From NCBI RefSeq assembly GCF_030758295.1, contig NZ_CP132335.1, forward strand, positions 3,758,412-3,822,411: DNA of 64,000 nt. Direction: 5' to 3'. The position numbers were made by a program, and so were the translations under genes. Numbering within the stretch: position 1 is the stretch's first letter; the number at the start of each line of letters is the position of its first letter. Positions 9,592-17,970 of this stretch are shown here, one piece after another. A model generated the notes under the pieces. It worked only from the letters and a program-made list of their open reading frames with translations, did no database searches and was not told where the DNA came from. Source of the stretch: Pararhizobium sp. IMCC21322 (GTDB taxonomy: Bacteria; Pseudomonadota; Alphaproteobacteria; Rhizobiales; GCA-2746425).

Positions 9592-10293
9592 TCAGAGTTT
9601 GTCTCCGTGCGTGCGCTTGCGGCTGATGGCGTAGAGGCTGGCGCGCAGAATGTGTTCTTTCATTGCGCGGGCTGCTGCATCTGAATCCTGACGGCAAATT
9701 GCACTCAGAATGTCCGCGTGTTCTGTTTGAGATTGCCGTCGTTCGTCCAATTGCGAGAACCGCGCGCGTTGGAAAGGAGCCGTTTGAATGCGCACGATAC
9801 GTGTTGCCGCCACCAGGCTGACATTGCCGGACAGCTCACCGATTTTGTCATGGAATTCACGATTTGCAGATGAGTAGCGTTCGGGGCCGTCTGCGTTGAC
9901 GGCCGCATCACATGCTTCAAACAATTCCTGAAGATCGACCATTTGCGACAGCGATGCGCGCATCGCAGCCTTACCGGCGGCCAACGCCTCTAATTCGGCG
10001 GCTGCCTCAAACGCCTGGCCTATGAGTTCAGGATCTGAAGGCACGACCACCGCGCCGCGCCTTGGTTTGATTTCCACAAGCCCGGCCGTAGCAAGCTGAC
10101 GAAGCGCCTCGCGCACCGGCGTTCTTGAAACCTTGAACCTATCGGCAAGTTCTTGTTCGTCCAGCCGATGATTAATTTCGATCTCACCGGAAAAAATTTC
10201 ATCGGCCAGAACACGGCGAATGGAGTCTGCGAGAGTCGCCTTGTCTCCCGAAAACCCCTCATCTGGCTCATCTTGTATTTTATATGCTTCCAT
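9592..10293 (-). CDS. GntR-family regulator with FCD domain
   Basis: Transcription factor of the FadR/VanR branch of GntR, 233 residues from the chosen ATG (MEAYKIQDEPDEGF); the frame opens 12 codons earlier. The winged helix is at about residues 20-80 (LADSIRRVLADEIFSGEIE, then DEQELADRFKVSRTPVREAL and LVEIKPRRGAVV). It is followed by an all-helical FCD ligand domain with the metal-type residues of NREFHDKIGELSGN and a late His (EHADILSAI). It lies 40 bases upstream of the binding-protein gene in the same direction and is probably the operon's own regulator. Half-sites resembling GTATAC occur just upstream (near 10310 and 10336) but are not convincing as an operator. Confidence 0.9.
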   Translation of the reverse strand: MEAYKIQDEPDEGFSGDKATLADSIRRVLADEIFSGEIEINHRLDEQELADRFKVSRTPVREALRQLATAGLVEIKPRRGAVVVPSDPELIGQAFEAAAELEALAAGKAAMRASLSQMVDLQELFEACDAAVNADGPERYSSANREFHDKIGELSGNVSLVAATRIVRIQTAPFQRARFSQLDERRQSQTEHADILSAICRQDSDAAARAMKEHILRASLYAISRKRTHGDKL

Positions 10294-10329
10294 GTCGCAT
10301 AAATTGCATACTAAAATTACAATAGTCAA

Positions 10330-10889
10330 CTCTTATGTATACGAAGCGGTGTCTTCTGTGACTGCACTTGGCAGGCAAAATCAGCGGCGACTCGTGTGGC
10401 CTGCACTCGTTGGAAATACGCGGCAAAATCAAACACCCGTTGAAAAGGCCGCTGTGTGTGATGCGTTGTTCAGTTGAACCCTGTGCCCATTTCAGAGAAT
10501 TGAAAAAGCTCTCATTTTCAGTCCAGACTCCCAACCGCAGAGGTCGAATGTTGGCGTGCCAAAACAGCGCAGAAGGCGGACCTCCTTTAGCGTCTCTGAC
10601 GATCACCTCAGCCATTGTTCGCATAACCGAACCGAAAGCTGGCTCGCTTGCGGATTCGACGCCTGGACAACAATTTATCGTGTTCGTGCGACCCTTGCGC
10701 CGTCAGAAGAAATCATCTTATCGTAAAATATTACGACGAGGATTGCGTGAACGAGATCCCTTAAAGAATTGTTATTGCAGTATATTAGGTACTTGGGATT
10801 TTAACCCAAATGCTTGATGTGTGGTCCTGCAAACAGGCCCGACAGTCACGCGCAATGTGCGTTGAATTGAAGACTTGGCAGCAAGGTAT
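10330..10889. other. Intergenic region without a supported gene
   Basis: About 560 bases upstream of a decayed gene. Open frames here have no recognisable protein features. One palindrome stands out: TCGTAA-AATA-TTACGA at 10721-10736, an operator-like element. The region may hold the former promoter and 5' part of the TPP-enzyme gene that follows, but I cannot align it. Confidence 0.4.
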
Positions 10890-11351
10890 GGCAGCATGTT
10901 CGGGCGTGGCCATTGGCGGCGCCAGGGCCGAAAAAATCGGCGCGCTGGTCGTGACAACATTCAAGGCCATGGGTTTGGTGCCAGACGACCACACTCTTGG
11001 TGCGGGTGTCCTGGGAAGATCAGGCACTCCGATTGCAAGCTGGTTCATGAACGAAGCCGACGTGTTGACAGCCCTGGGAGCCAGTTTTTCAAACCACACC
11101 GGAATTGCGCTGAAGCAAAACATTATTCAGGTGGACTACGACCGAATGCAGCTTGGCAAGTTTCACGCCGTGAATGGCCGGTTTGGGAGACAGATTTGCA
11201 CAATCCGTCCTTTTCAGCCCTCGCAAGACTCTGTGGCGGACATGGTGAAAAGGTCACCAAAACTGAAGACATCGGGCCTGCCATTGAGCGAGCCCTCGCA
11301 GTCAATGGCCCTGCATTGGTGGAAATCATGAAGGATGCGGAGTTGGTTTAG
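10890..11351 (+). pseudogene. Remnant of a thiamine-diphosphate enzyme (acetolactate synthase/pyruvate oxidase-like)
   Basis: The middle domain of a TPP enzyme is clear in one frame to about 11210 (VAIGGARAEKIGALVVTTFK, then VPDDHTLGAGVLGRSG, FMNEADV and IIQVDYDRMQLGKFH). The C-terminal end continues in another frame (FSALARLCGGHGEKVTK ... PALVEIMKDAELV, stop at 11349-11351). The N-terminal pyrimidine-binding domain and nearly all of the C-terminal TPP-binding domain are missing. So there is at least one large internal deletion, one frameshift near 11210, and loss of the 5' end. It cannot be functional. The adjacent sulfatase operon may once have shared a pathway with it, which is speculation. 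Confidence 0.75.
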
Positions 11352-11682
11352 GCCACGACGTGTATCTGATGGATGCACTCGACCTAGGGTGCTGCCCTTT
11401 ATGGGTGATCCAGAGGGAATTGAGCGCATCCTCATCAACAATCCGGCTACTCTCCATGGGTTTGATGCAAGAGAATCACGATGTCGCGAAGCCTGCGTTT
11501 CCAATTAGAAATACGGATCTCGGGAAACGACCTGTCAATATACTGATAGTTGGCGTGTTCAGCCGTGTTTACGTGTATAGCTTAACAAAGAATTTTCTCT
11601 AATTTCTGGACATCAGTTGTTCAATCAGCAATGTACCATTTTGGTTTTTGAGGAATGTATCGAAAATCGCCTCGGGGGGACT
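11352..11682. other. Intergenic region upstream of the channel fusion gene
   Basis: About 330 bases with no supported gene. It should contain the promoter of the ion-channel fusion gene, but I see no convincing operator. A frame opening at 11617 in phase with the next gene is excluded by the strong ribosome site at 11673-11680. Confidence 0.4.
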
Positions 11683-13920
11683 ATGAACAGTAAGACGCAA
11701 TTGTCATTAATTTCGATTTTATTGGTAATTTGCCAATTCTTTTTCGTAGTTTCATCCCAAGCTCAAGAGACAACTCCCTGGACGATTGCAGTGGTTGGTC
11801 CAATGTCGGGAGACAGTGCGCAATTAGGCCGAGCCATGGTGGAAGCCGCACAAATTCGGGTCGATGAAGTTAATGCCGACGGCGGTGTGAACGGACGTCT
11901 CGTTGAATTGAAAACATATGACGATGAGAACTCAGCCACCAAGGCTGTTTTGGCCGCAAAACAAATCGCATTGGATGACAATAACCTTTTGGTCATTGGG
12001 CACCGAACCAGTGGTGCATCGATAGCGGCTGGGCCCATCTATCTGGAAAATAAGATTCCGGCCATATCAGGAACAGCGACAGCAGACGCACTCACGGTTG
12101 GTAACCCCTGGTACTTCCGCGTGACCTACAACAATGGCTTTCAGGCAGATTTTATAGCGAACTACATTAACAGCGTCCTTGGCTATAAGACCGCAACACT
12201 CGTCTCAACCAACAGTGTTTATGGTCGATCGCTGGCGAAGGCTTTTGTAACGGCTACAGGGAAACTGCCGCTAGAAATCAAACGCGAATTCACGGTCGAT
12301 GCGAAGAGCCCTGATATTGATCTTGATATGGCAGACATTGTTTCAGAACTGTCATTGGCACCTGACAGTGGCATGGTGTTTCTTGCGATGAATGCCGCCA
12401 ATGCGGCTCACTTCGTGCGTGAAATGCGAAATTCCGGCTTCACTCTGCCTATCTTCGGTCCGGACTCCATCAATCAGCAGTTTCCAACCTATTTTGAACC
12501 AGACCCAATTCTCAAGACGCGTCCGGGAGATTTCACCGACCAGATTTACGCCACGACATCCATGATCTGGGATGTTGCCAATGAGAATGCTGTGAACTTC
12601 CGCGCCAAATTTCGAAACAAATATGGCCATAATCCGGATTCCGGCAATGCGTTATATTACGACGCCGCCAGCGTGGCTATTCACGCGATAGAAAATGCGG
12701 AGATTTCCGGGACGGATATCATTCAGGATCGTGACGCCATTCGAAGCTTTCTCACATCAATTGACAAACCTATTGAGGCGTTTGATGGGATAACCGGGAA
12801 CATCTATTTCGATGACAAGGGCAACGCCATAAAATCTGTCCCTGTCGGGATATTTGAACTTGGAGAATTCATTTCGGCACCAATTCAGCTACAGCCGGTC
12901 CTAAATCCGGTTATGGTGCCAAACTTCTCCGAAAAGCTCGAATCCAAGGATATTATTCCCTACGCAGACGGGTACATGAATTCGGCCCAAATCGTCTATT
13001 TTGGGGTCGATATAAATGAAATCAGCAACCTCAACACGGCTACCGGGAACTACACATTAGATTTCTTTATCTGGTTCCGATACCGAGGCGATCTGGACTT
13101 ATCGAAAATTGAATTCAGCAATGCGGTAAGCCCGATCCGCTTGATCAACCCGATCTGGTCCCGCGAACGCAACAGTATGCAAATCCAGACGTTTAAAGTC
13201 AGGGGAACATTCCACGGCGACTTCCAGTTCAAAAATTATCCATTTGATAAACAGAATATCGTTTTGGAAGTTCGGCATCGCGATCTGACCAGCGAAAGTT
13301 TGAGGTTTGTCACAGATAATCTTGGGATGAGGTTGACCGGGGAAGGCGTGACACTCCTGTCCAGACTTCACGAGGAAGACGTTTTCCGGTCTGCCAAGGG
13401 CTGGCAAATGACCAACGCCCAAATTTATCAGGATGTTGTCAAAACGGCTTCAACCCTCGGTGAAACCCGGTCATTCCAGGGAGAGACTGCGGTAAACTTC
13501 TCAAAAATGAAAATGGAAATGGAAATTTCGCGCAAGCTGACCAGCTATAGCACAACTATTATGTTACCGATGGTCATCCTGTTTGTTATCGGACTATTGC
13601 TGTTCGCTGTTCCCATTCGCGAAATCCCGCCCAGATTGAGTGGCGGCATTCTGGTTTTGGTTACCGTGTCGCTGTTGAGAGCCCGGCTATCTAACGATCT
13701 TCCAAATATCGGCTATCTCGTGGCAATTGATTATATCTTTTTTGCTTTGCAGATTGTCATGTGGTTCTCGATCGCCGTTAGTGTCCTGGTATTTTGGGTA
13801 AACGAGCGAAAATCCGAGGTTTTGGCAAGTCGTTTAAACATCATAGGTGCGTCGCTGTATCCCTTGCCGATTATCGCGGTCGGTATCTATATTTGGTGGA
13901 GCGTTTCCTTTGTAGGGTAG
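11683..13920 (+). CDS. Type I periplasmic binding domain fused to a pentameric ligand-gated ion channel
   Basis: A 745-residue fusion. Residues 1-28 are a signal peptide (MNSKTQLSLISILL ... SSQAQ). Residues ~32-400 are a LivJ-type binding domain (IAVVGPMSGDSAQLGRAM, then VIGHRTSGASIAAGPIY and AISGTATADALT). Residues ~408-618 form the beta-sandwich of Cys-loop receptor relatives, shown by the hallmark NYPFDKQNIVLEV at about 518. Four helices follow: M1 ~622-644, M2 ~651-670, an M2-M3 loop with the conserved Pro (SNDLPNIGY), M3 ~678-706 and M4 ~718-741. As in other prokaryotic channels, the Cys-loop cysteines are absent. The likely role is a channel in the inner membrane gated by an amino-acid-like solute; that is inference. 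The start is set by GGGGGGA 2 bases upstream of the ATG. Monocistronic, with a terminator after it. Arginines in the outer half of M2 (LLRARLS) are unusual. Confidence 0.9.
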   Translation: MNSKTQLSLISILLVICQFFFVVSSQAQETTPWTIAVVGPMSGDSAQLGRAMVEAAQIRVDEVNADGGVNGRLVELKTYDDENSATKAVLAAKQIALDDNNLLVIGHRTSGASIAAGPIYLENKIPAISGTATADALTVGNPWYFRVTYNNGFQADFIANYINSVLGYKTATLVSTNSVYGRSLAKAFVTATGKLPLEIKREFTVDAKSPDIDLDMADIVSELSLAPDSGMVFLAMNAANAAHFVREMRNSGFTLPIFGPDSINQQFPTYFEPDPILKTRPGDFTDQIYATTSMIWDVANENAVNFRAKFRNKYGHNPDSGNALYYDAASVAIHAIENAEISGTDIIQDRDAIRSFLTSIDKPIEAFDGITGNIYFDDKGNAIKSVPVGIFELGEFISAPIQLQPVLNPVMVPNFSEKLESKDIIPYADGYMNSAQIVYFGVDINEISNLNTATGNYTLDFFIWFRYRGDLDLSKIEFSNAVSPIRLINPIWSRERNSMQIQTFKVRGTFHGDFQFKNYPFDKQNIVLEVRHRDLTSESLRFVTDNLGMRLTGEGVTLLSRLHEEDVFRSAKGWQMTNAQIYQDVVKTASTLGETRSFQGETAVNFSKMKMEMEISRKLTSYSTTIMLPMVILFVIGLLLFAVPIREIPPRLSGGILVLVTVSLLRARLSNDLPNIGYLVAIDYIFFALQIVMWFSIAVSVLVFWVNERKSEVLASRLNIIGASLYPLPIIAVGIYIWWSVSFVG

Positions 13921-13942
13921 ACCCCGGAGTAAGATCCGGGGT
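13921..13942 (+). terminator. Hairpin terminator after the channel fusion gene
   Basis: ACCCCGGA/TCCGGGGT, an 8-bp perfect stem with a 6-base loop, starts one base after the stop codon and is followed by TCCTTT. It isolates the channel gene from the convergent TAXI gene. Confidence 0.75.
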
Positions 13943-14118
13943 TCCTTTAAATGTTGTATGAAGGAACCCACAATCTCTCTACCGACTTCTGGAATCATCG
14001 TTCACGCTCTTCCGGGAAGAAGAAACGGCAAAACAGACCAGGCCTAAACCTGTGTGTTATTGAAATGGGCGAGACCTAAATTTCGGACAAAAATCCCTGA
14101 GATGTTCAATCCCGAAAC

Positions 14119-15084
14119 CTAAAAACCCGCTTCTTTGTAATAACGTATCGCACCGGGATGCAGTGGCGCTGAAAGACCATCCTTGATCATTTCTTCTTCT
14201 TTAAGATTACCCAAAGCCGGATGTAATCTGCGGAAGCGTCGCATGTTTTCAAATACCGATTTGGTCACTGCATAGACCACATCGTCAGGCACTTTAACTG
14301 AAGTGACAAGCGTAGCGCCCACACCAAACGTCTTCGTGTCATTTGGATTTCCCTGATACATACCGCCTGGAATAATTGCGGTTCTGTAATAGGGATTTTC
14401 GCTGATCAAAGCATCAACTTCTGGGCCCCCAACCTCAACCAACACGGTATCGCATTCCGTGGTAGCTTCCTTGATCGATCCGCTGGGATGGCCGACCGTA
14501 AAGACCATTGCATCAATTTTGTTATCGCACACCGCGCGTGCCTGTTCTGATGATTTGAGTTCGGTCACAAGAGAGAAATCACTGATTTTAATTCCCTTGG
14601 CCGCCATCAAGACATCCATGGTGCCACGGGACCCTGATCCAGGATTCCCGATGTTAACGCGTTTTCCAACTAAATCTTCGAACGATTTAATTCCCGAATC
14701 TGCCCGGGCAACCAAAGTGAACGGTTCCGGATGCACTGAAAAGACAGCTCTCAGCTCTGTGTCAGGGGTATCTTCCTCAAACTTGGAAGTTCCGTTCAGG
14801 CTGTGGAATTGCCAATCTGACTGAGCGATACCAAAGTCCAGCGTAGCAGCGCGGACCGCCTTGAGATTGTAAACTGACCCACCTGTGGACTCGACCTCGC
14901 ACATGACACCGTGGTCAGCGACACCGCGGTTTGTAAGCCTGCAAATTGCCCCTCCAGTTGGAAAATAAACACCGGTTTTCCCGCCGGTTCCAATCCGAAT
15001 TGTCGTTTCCTGTGAAAGAACTGCTGTTGCTGATGTCAAAACTGACAAAACGCCAACAATGATACTTGATGTGATACGACGCAT
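14119..15084 (-). CDS. TAXI-family TRAP solute-binding protein, orphan
   Basis: Periplasmic binding protein of the TRAP-associated extracytoplasmic immunogenic (TAXI) family, 321 residues from ATG 15084 (the frame also allows 15099). It has a signal peptide ending TAVLSQ. The family signature follows at once (TIRIGTGGKTGVYFPTGGAICRLTN), then FGIAQSDWQFHSLNGTSKFE and RVNIGNPGSGSRGTMDVL. The C-terminal SAPLHPGAIRYYKEAGF is typical. TAXI proteins normally work with a fused 4TM-12TM permease. No such permease is next to it, so it must use a distant one or have another partner. Its nearest neighbour is the ion-channel fusion gene, convergent with it. Confidence 0.92.
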   Translation of the reverse strand: MRRITSSIIVGVLSVLTSATAVLSQETTIRIGTGGKTGVYFPTGGAICRLTNRGVADHGVMCEVESTGGSVYNLKAVRAATLDFGIAQSDWQFHSLNGTSKFEEDTPDTELRAVFSVHPEPFTLVARADSGIKSFEDLVGKRVNIGNPGSGSRGTMDVLMAAKGIKISDFSLVTELKSSEQARAVCDNKIDAMVFTVGHPSGSIKEATTECDTVLVEVGGPEVDALISENPYYRTAIIPGGMYQGNPNDTKTFGVGATLVTSVKVPDDVVYAVTKSVFENMRRFRRLHPALGNLKEEEMIKDGLSAPLHPGAIRYYKEAGF

Positions 15085-15099
15085 TTTTTTCCCAACCAT

Positions 15100-15624
15100 T
15101 CTGCCGTTTTTTATATAATCAACGGCGCATTGTTATCATTCAGTTCAACGCGTTTTTTTGGTGTTCGTCAACTATCGAAGCTCAGGGCTATGGGTCGCTT
15201 CGCCCTTGCGCCCAAAACGTTGGCTGAATTGGGCTCATTGTAGTTAAGCGTGATGGTCTCCAATTTGAGTTCAGTCTTCTCATATGGCTCAGACTGCCGC
15301 TTTAACCTCATTGCTGAAAAATCGGCCATGCCGGAATTTGATTTTTTTCAGCCGACCATGTTCCCATTTCCATGACGCGACTTTCGTTCTTCCCGCATTG
15401 CGTTGGTTTGGATTGTTCGGACAAATTGGCGGTGAAGAGATGACTCATCAAAAAACAAACTTGTTTTGAAATTTTTGAATGACAATCTGTGAAACAGCAA
15501 ACCAACCAGAACATCAGAATGCCTTTTCGGTTTCGGGTATATCTCGTTCTGTCGTTTGAGGTCCTGAGATGATGCCAAACCTGGCCCAGTCGGTCATTGG
15601 CGGAGTCTATCCGTGCCCTGTCGG
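15100..15624. other. Intergenic region, no supported gene
   Basis: About 525 bases between the TAXI and exonuclease genes (both minus strand). Short open frames lack protein character. A weak A/T-rich inverted repeat (CAAAAAACAAACTTGTTTTG) lies near 15449-15468. I see no RNA gene. Confidence 0.35.
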
Positions 15625-16248
15625 CTATCCCGAATACAAATTATCAAACGCGTTGGACTGCAACTTTCCTTCTCTCAAAAGGTGTTGCACGGTATAGGCG
15701 ACGGATAACGCATCGTCGCGCGCGTCATGCCCCTTTAACGGCGGATGATCGACATCAAAATAGTCGGCTAGTTTGTTACTGGGCGTCCGTGCCAAATCCT
15801 CAACCGGCATACCCGCCGCCAGCAAGAGTTTGACGGCATTGTCGAACCGGTTTGCCGGGATAGTCGGTTCAATGCCGGCCACATAGCAACTGATCGCGAG
15901 CATATTCAGCTCGTCCTTGCCCCAGGACCAGAAGCGAGCGCCTTGTGAGAATCTGTCGATGCGCGCGAGAGCTTCCGACAATGAAATACCCTCAGCATCA
16001 ATATTCTCCTCAGTGATTCCGGTCAGTTTTGTGAAAAATGGATCAAGCGCATATCTGTTGCCATTGCGGTCAATCGGCACAACATAGACCATGAATGTAT
16101 CCAGAATTGGGAAATCTCCCTCCAACCCCAGTTTTGCAGCACCGATCTGGGCAATAACTGGATCGGGATCGTCAGCGGCGCACCAGAACCGGCGCTGTGA
16201 ACCTTCAAGACACAGAAACTCACAGTCGAAAAGAATTGCTGTTCTCAT
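15625..16248 (-). CDS. DEDDh 3'-5' exonuclease (DnaQ/RNase T fold)
   Basis: A 207-residue stand-alone proofreading-type exonuclease acting on DNA or RNA 3' ends. The two-metal residues are visible: Exo I FDCEF (Asp8, Glu10), a middle motif around WSWGKDELNML, and Exo III KGHDARDDA carrying the catalytic His and final Asp. ATG 16248 is chosen because the strand begins MRTAILFDCEF; a longer frame to 16263 uses TTG without a ribosome site. Insertions around FWCAADDPDPVIAQIGAAKL make it unlike DNA polymerase epsilon subunits. The substrate cannot be told from sequence. No operon partner is evident. Confidence 0.85.
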   Translation of the reverse strand: MRTAILFDCEFLCLEGSQRRFWCAADDPDPVIAQIGAAKLGLEGDFPILDTFMVYVVPIDRNGNRYALDPFFTKLTGITEENIDAEGISLSEALARIDRFSQGARFWSWGKDELNMLAISCYVAGIEPTIPANRFDNAVKLLLAAGMPVEDLARTPSNKLADYFDVDHPPLKGHDARDDALSVAYTVQHLLREGKLQSNAFDNLYSG

Positions 16249-16393
16249 GATGTTGGTGTCCAAGGTTCATTGGCCATGTCATCCGCAATATGAGTGGAGT
16301 GCCCTGCAAGGGCAAGGCTGGTTCACTCTGCCGTCGGTGGCACTGGTTTCAAATTGGCAACATCTGCTTTGAACGCCTATTCCGTTGAAGAAC

Positions 16394-17452
16394 TCATTGA
16401 TCAAAGTTTTGTGGTTCAGGTTGTTTCCATCCGCTCGCATGCGTCCTCGGCGCGGTCACTATGCTCGGACAGGATCGCGTTGGAAGAGGTGCCGGCCTCC
16501 CAGACTCTATCCCCGGTTTTTCATCTGAGGTTCTGCCATTGGGCCGGCGCCTCGTGGACCTGGGGCTCTGGATACGCGTTCGCGACAGCGGAGGTCTGAG
16601 GGCGAGGATAAGGCCCAAGAGCAACACAGGCACGAGTGTCAGCGACGTGATGAGAGCCACTGATGAAAAGATGTTCTGAACCGCTGTCCCTGTGGCCGTC
16701 AGAGCGGGGTCGTGATCAACAATTGGATTGAGCAGATACTCACCCGCAAAGCAGCTATATATCAGCGGAATTGCTACCCAGTAAGAGCGATCCGCCACGA
16801 TATCGGACCGTTCGGATGGTGGATTGTCTTTCAGCAAAATTGCGAAAGCTTGAAACATGCACCAGGTGACAAGGAACCACCCGACGTAATTGGAGACCGG
16901 AACGCCAAGATAGGCGCCGCCGTCGATCCATATCCACCGGCCTTCGACAGTGGCCCGCAACGGGTCCATGCTGAGATCCCAAAGCACCATGAGACCCGCC
17001 GCAACCAGTGGCACCTTATAGGCCGCATTGCGCGGCAGGGCGGCGGTGCGGATACCCAGCATCAAGGTTGCCATCGACCAGGACGCGTAGCCCATAAACA
17101 GATAGGCTGGCAGTACAAATACCGGGACATGGCCCAGGAATGGCGACATGATGTCAGTGTAATGGTAGCGCCCGAATGGCACGCCGGTCATCACGCTGAG
17201 CGTCTCGAATGCCCAGCCAACGACAAACACAACCGCCACAAACCGGAGAATGGCAGACCGGCCATAGCGATGCCCGCAATGCCAAACGAAGAAAACAGCC
17301 AGTGCCAGCGCCACGACCGCAGGAGAATAGGTTTTTGTGGCACCCCCGTTGCCCCCCAGCGCATAGGCCGCGTTTCCAGCCCAAGCCAGGCAACCAAGCA
17401 GGACCAAGCCTTTCGAATTTCCCCACCCCTTACGCATTGGCCTCATTCTCAC
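16394..17452 (-). CDS. Carotenoid biosynthesis protein, CruF-like (DUF422)
   Basis: Polytopic membrane protein of the carotenoid 1',2'-hydratase-like DUF422 family, 352 residues. Family features include GWAFETLSVMTGVPFGRYHY and the polar helix motif LVLWDLSMDPLRATVEGRW, followed by WIDGGAYLGVPVSNYVGWF. The GTG at 17452 overlaps the stop of the preceding gene (GTGA); ATG codons at 17446 and 17437 are alternatives. The last ~60 residues are Arg/Pro/Ser-rich and not family-like. It is the third gene of an operon with an RND exporter and a secreted protein. No other carotenoid gene is in the window, so a role in lipid or pigment modification and export is only a guess. Confidence 0.82.
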   Translation of the reverse strand: MRMRPMRKGWGNSKGLVLLGCLAWAGNAAYALGGNGGATKTYSPAVVALALAVFFVWHCGHRYGRSAILRFVAVVFVVGWAFETLSVMTGVPFGRYHYTDIMSPFLGHVPVFVLPAYLFMGYASWSMATLMLGIRTAALPRNAAYKVPLVAAGLMVLWDLSMDPLRATVEGRWIWIDGGAYLGVPVSNYVGWFLVTWCMFQAFAILLKDNPPSERSDIVADRSYWVAIPLIYSCFAGEYLLNPIVDHDPALTATGTAVQNIFSSVALITSLTLVPVLLLGLILALRPPLSRTRIQSPRSTRRRPNGRTSDEKPGIESGRPAPLPTRSCPSIVTAPRTHASGWKQPEPQNFDQ

Positions 17453-17970
17453 AGGTCTTTCTTCTTAAAAACAAGGGACAGACTATGCAGGTCGGCACCG
17501 TGACCCTCGGGCTGCCGCCATTCGTCAACGGCAAAGCTATCCTTGCCGGTGAACGCGATAACCAGTCGTGACAGATGTGCACGGCCATCAAAATCCTGAG
17601 TGGTGCTGGACAAAAGCTCAATGGTTTTCCCGGACTGTTTCCCACGATACTGCACCGTCTCCTCCATACCGCTGGCGCGAAAACCGGCGACCACACGCCC
17701 GCCTCTCAGCCAGGTAATGCGCAGGACAAAGCGCGACCGGCGCACTGCGACGGCGCAGACACCGGCAATGTGCAGCGTCTCTGATCCGGCCTCAGGCACA
17801 ACTTCCACCTGGCACCGCGTTCGGCGTTGTGGCTTGTTTGCGGCGGTTGTCAGCACACCGTTTCCTTCCCAAAGGCCCGAAAATGTGGCTGTCAGGCTTT
17901 CCGCCGCCAATGGGCCTGTCAGCCAAAATCCCAAAAACAAAATGCTGATGTGCTTCCAAATGCGTTTCAT
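17449..17970 (-). CDS. Secreted protein of unknown function
   Basis: I do not recognise the family. From ATG 17970 it is 173 residues, with a signal peptide (MKRIWKHISILFLGFWLTG, cleavage after PLAAE). The remainder reads as a beta-rich small domain (ATFSGLWEGNGVLTT, RTRCQVEVVPEAG, LHIAGVCAVAVRRSR) with two cysteines that could form a disulfide. The start overlaps the RND gene's stop by ATGA. Its own stop overlaps the DUF422 gene's GTG. Sandwiched between a lipid-type RND exporter and a carotenoid-family protein, it may be a periplasmic carrier for a hydrophobic molecule. That is inference from context only. Confidence 0.75.
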   Translation of the reverse strand: MKRIWKHISILFLGFWLTGPLAAESLTATFSGLWEGNGVLTTAANKPQRRTRCQVEVVPEAGSETLHIAGVCAVAVRRSRFVLRITWLRGGRVVAGFRASGMEETVQYRGKQSGKTIELLSSTTQDFDGRAHLSRLVIAFTGKDSFAVDEWRQPEGHGADLHSLSLVFKKKDL

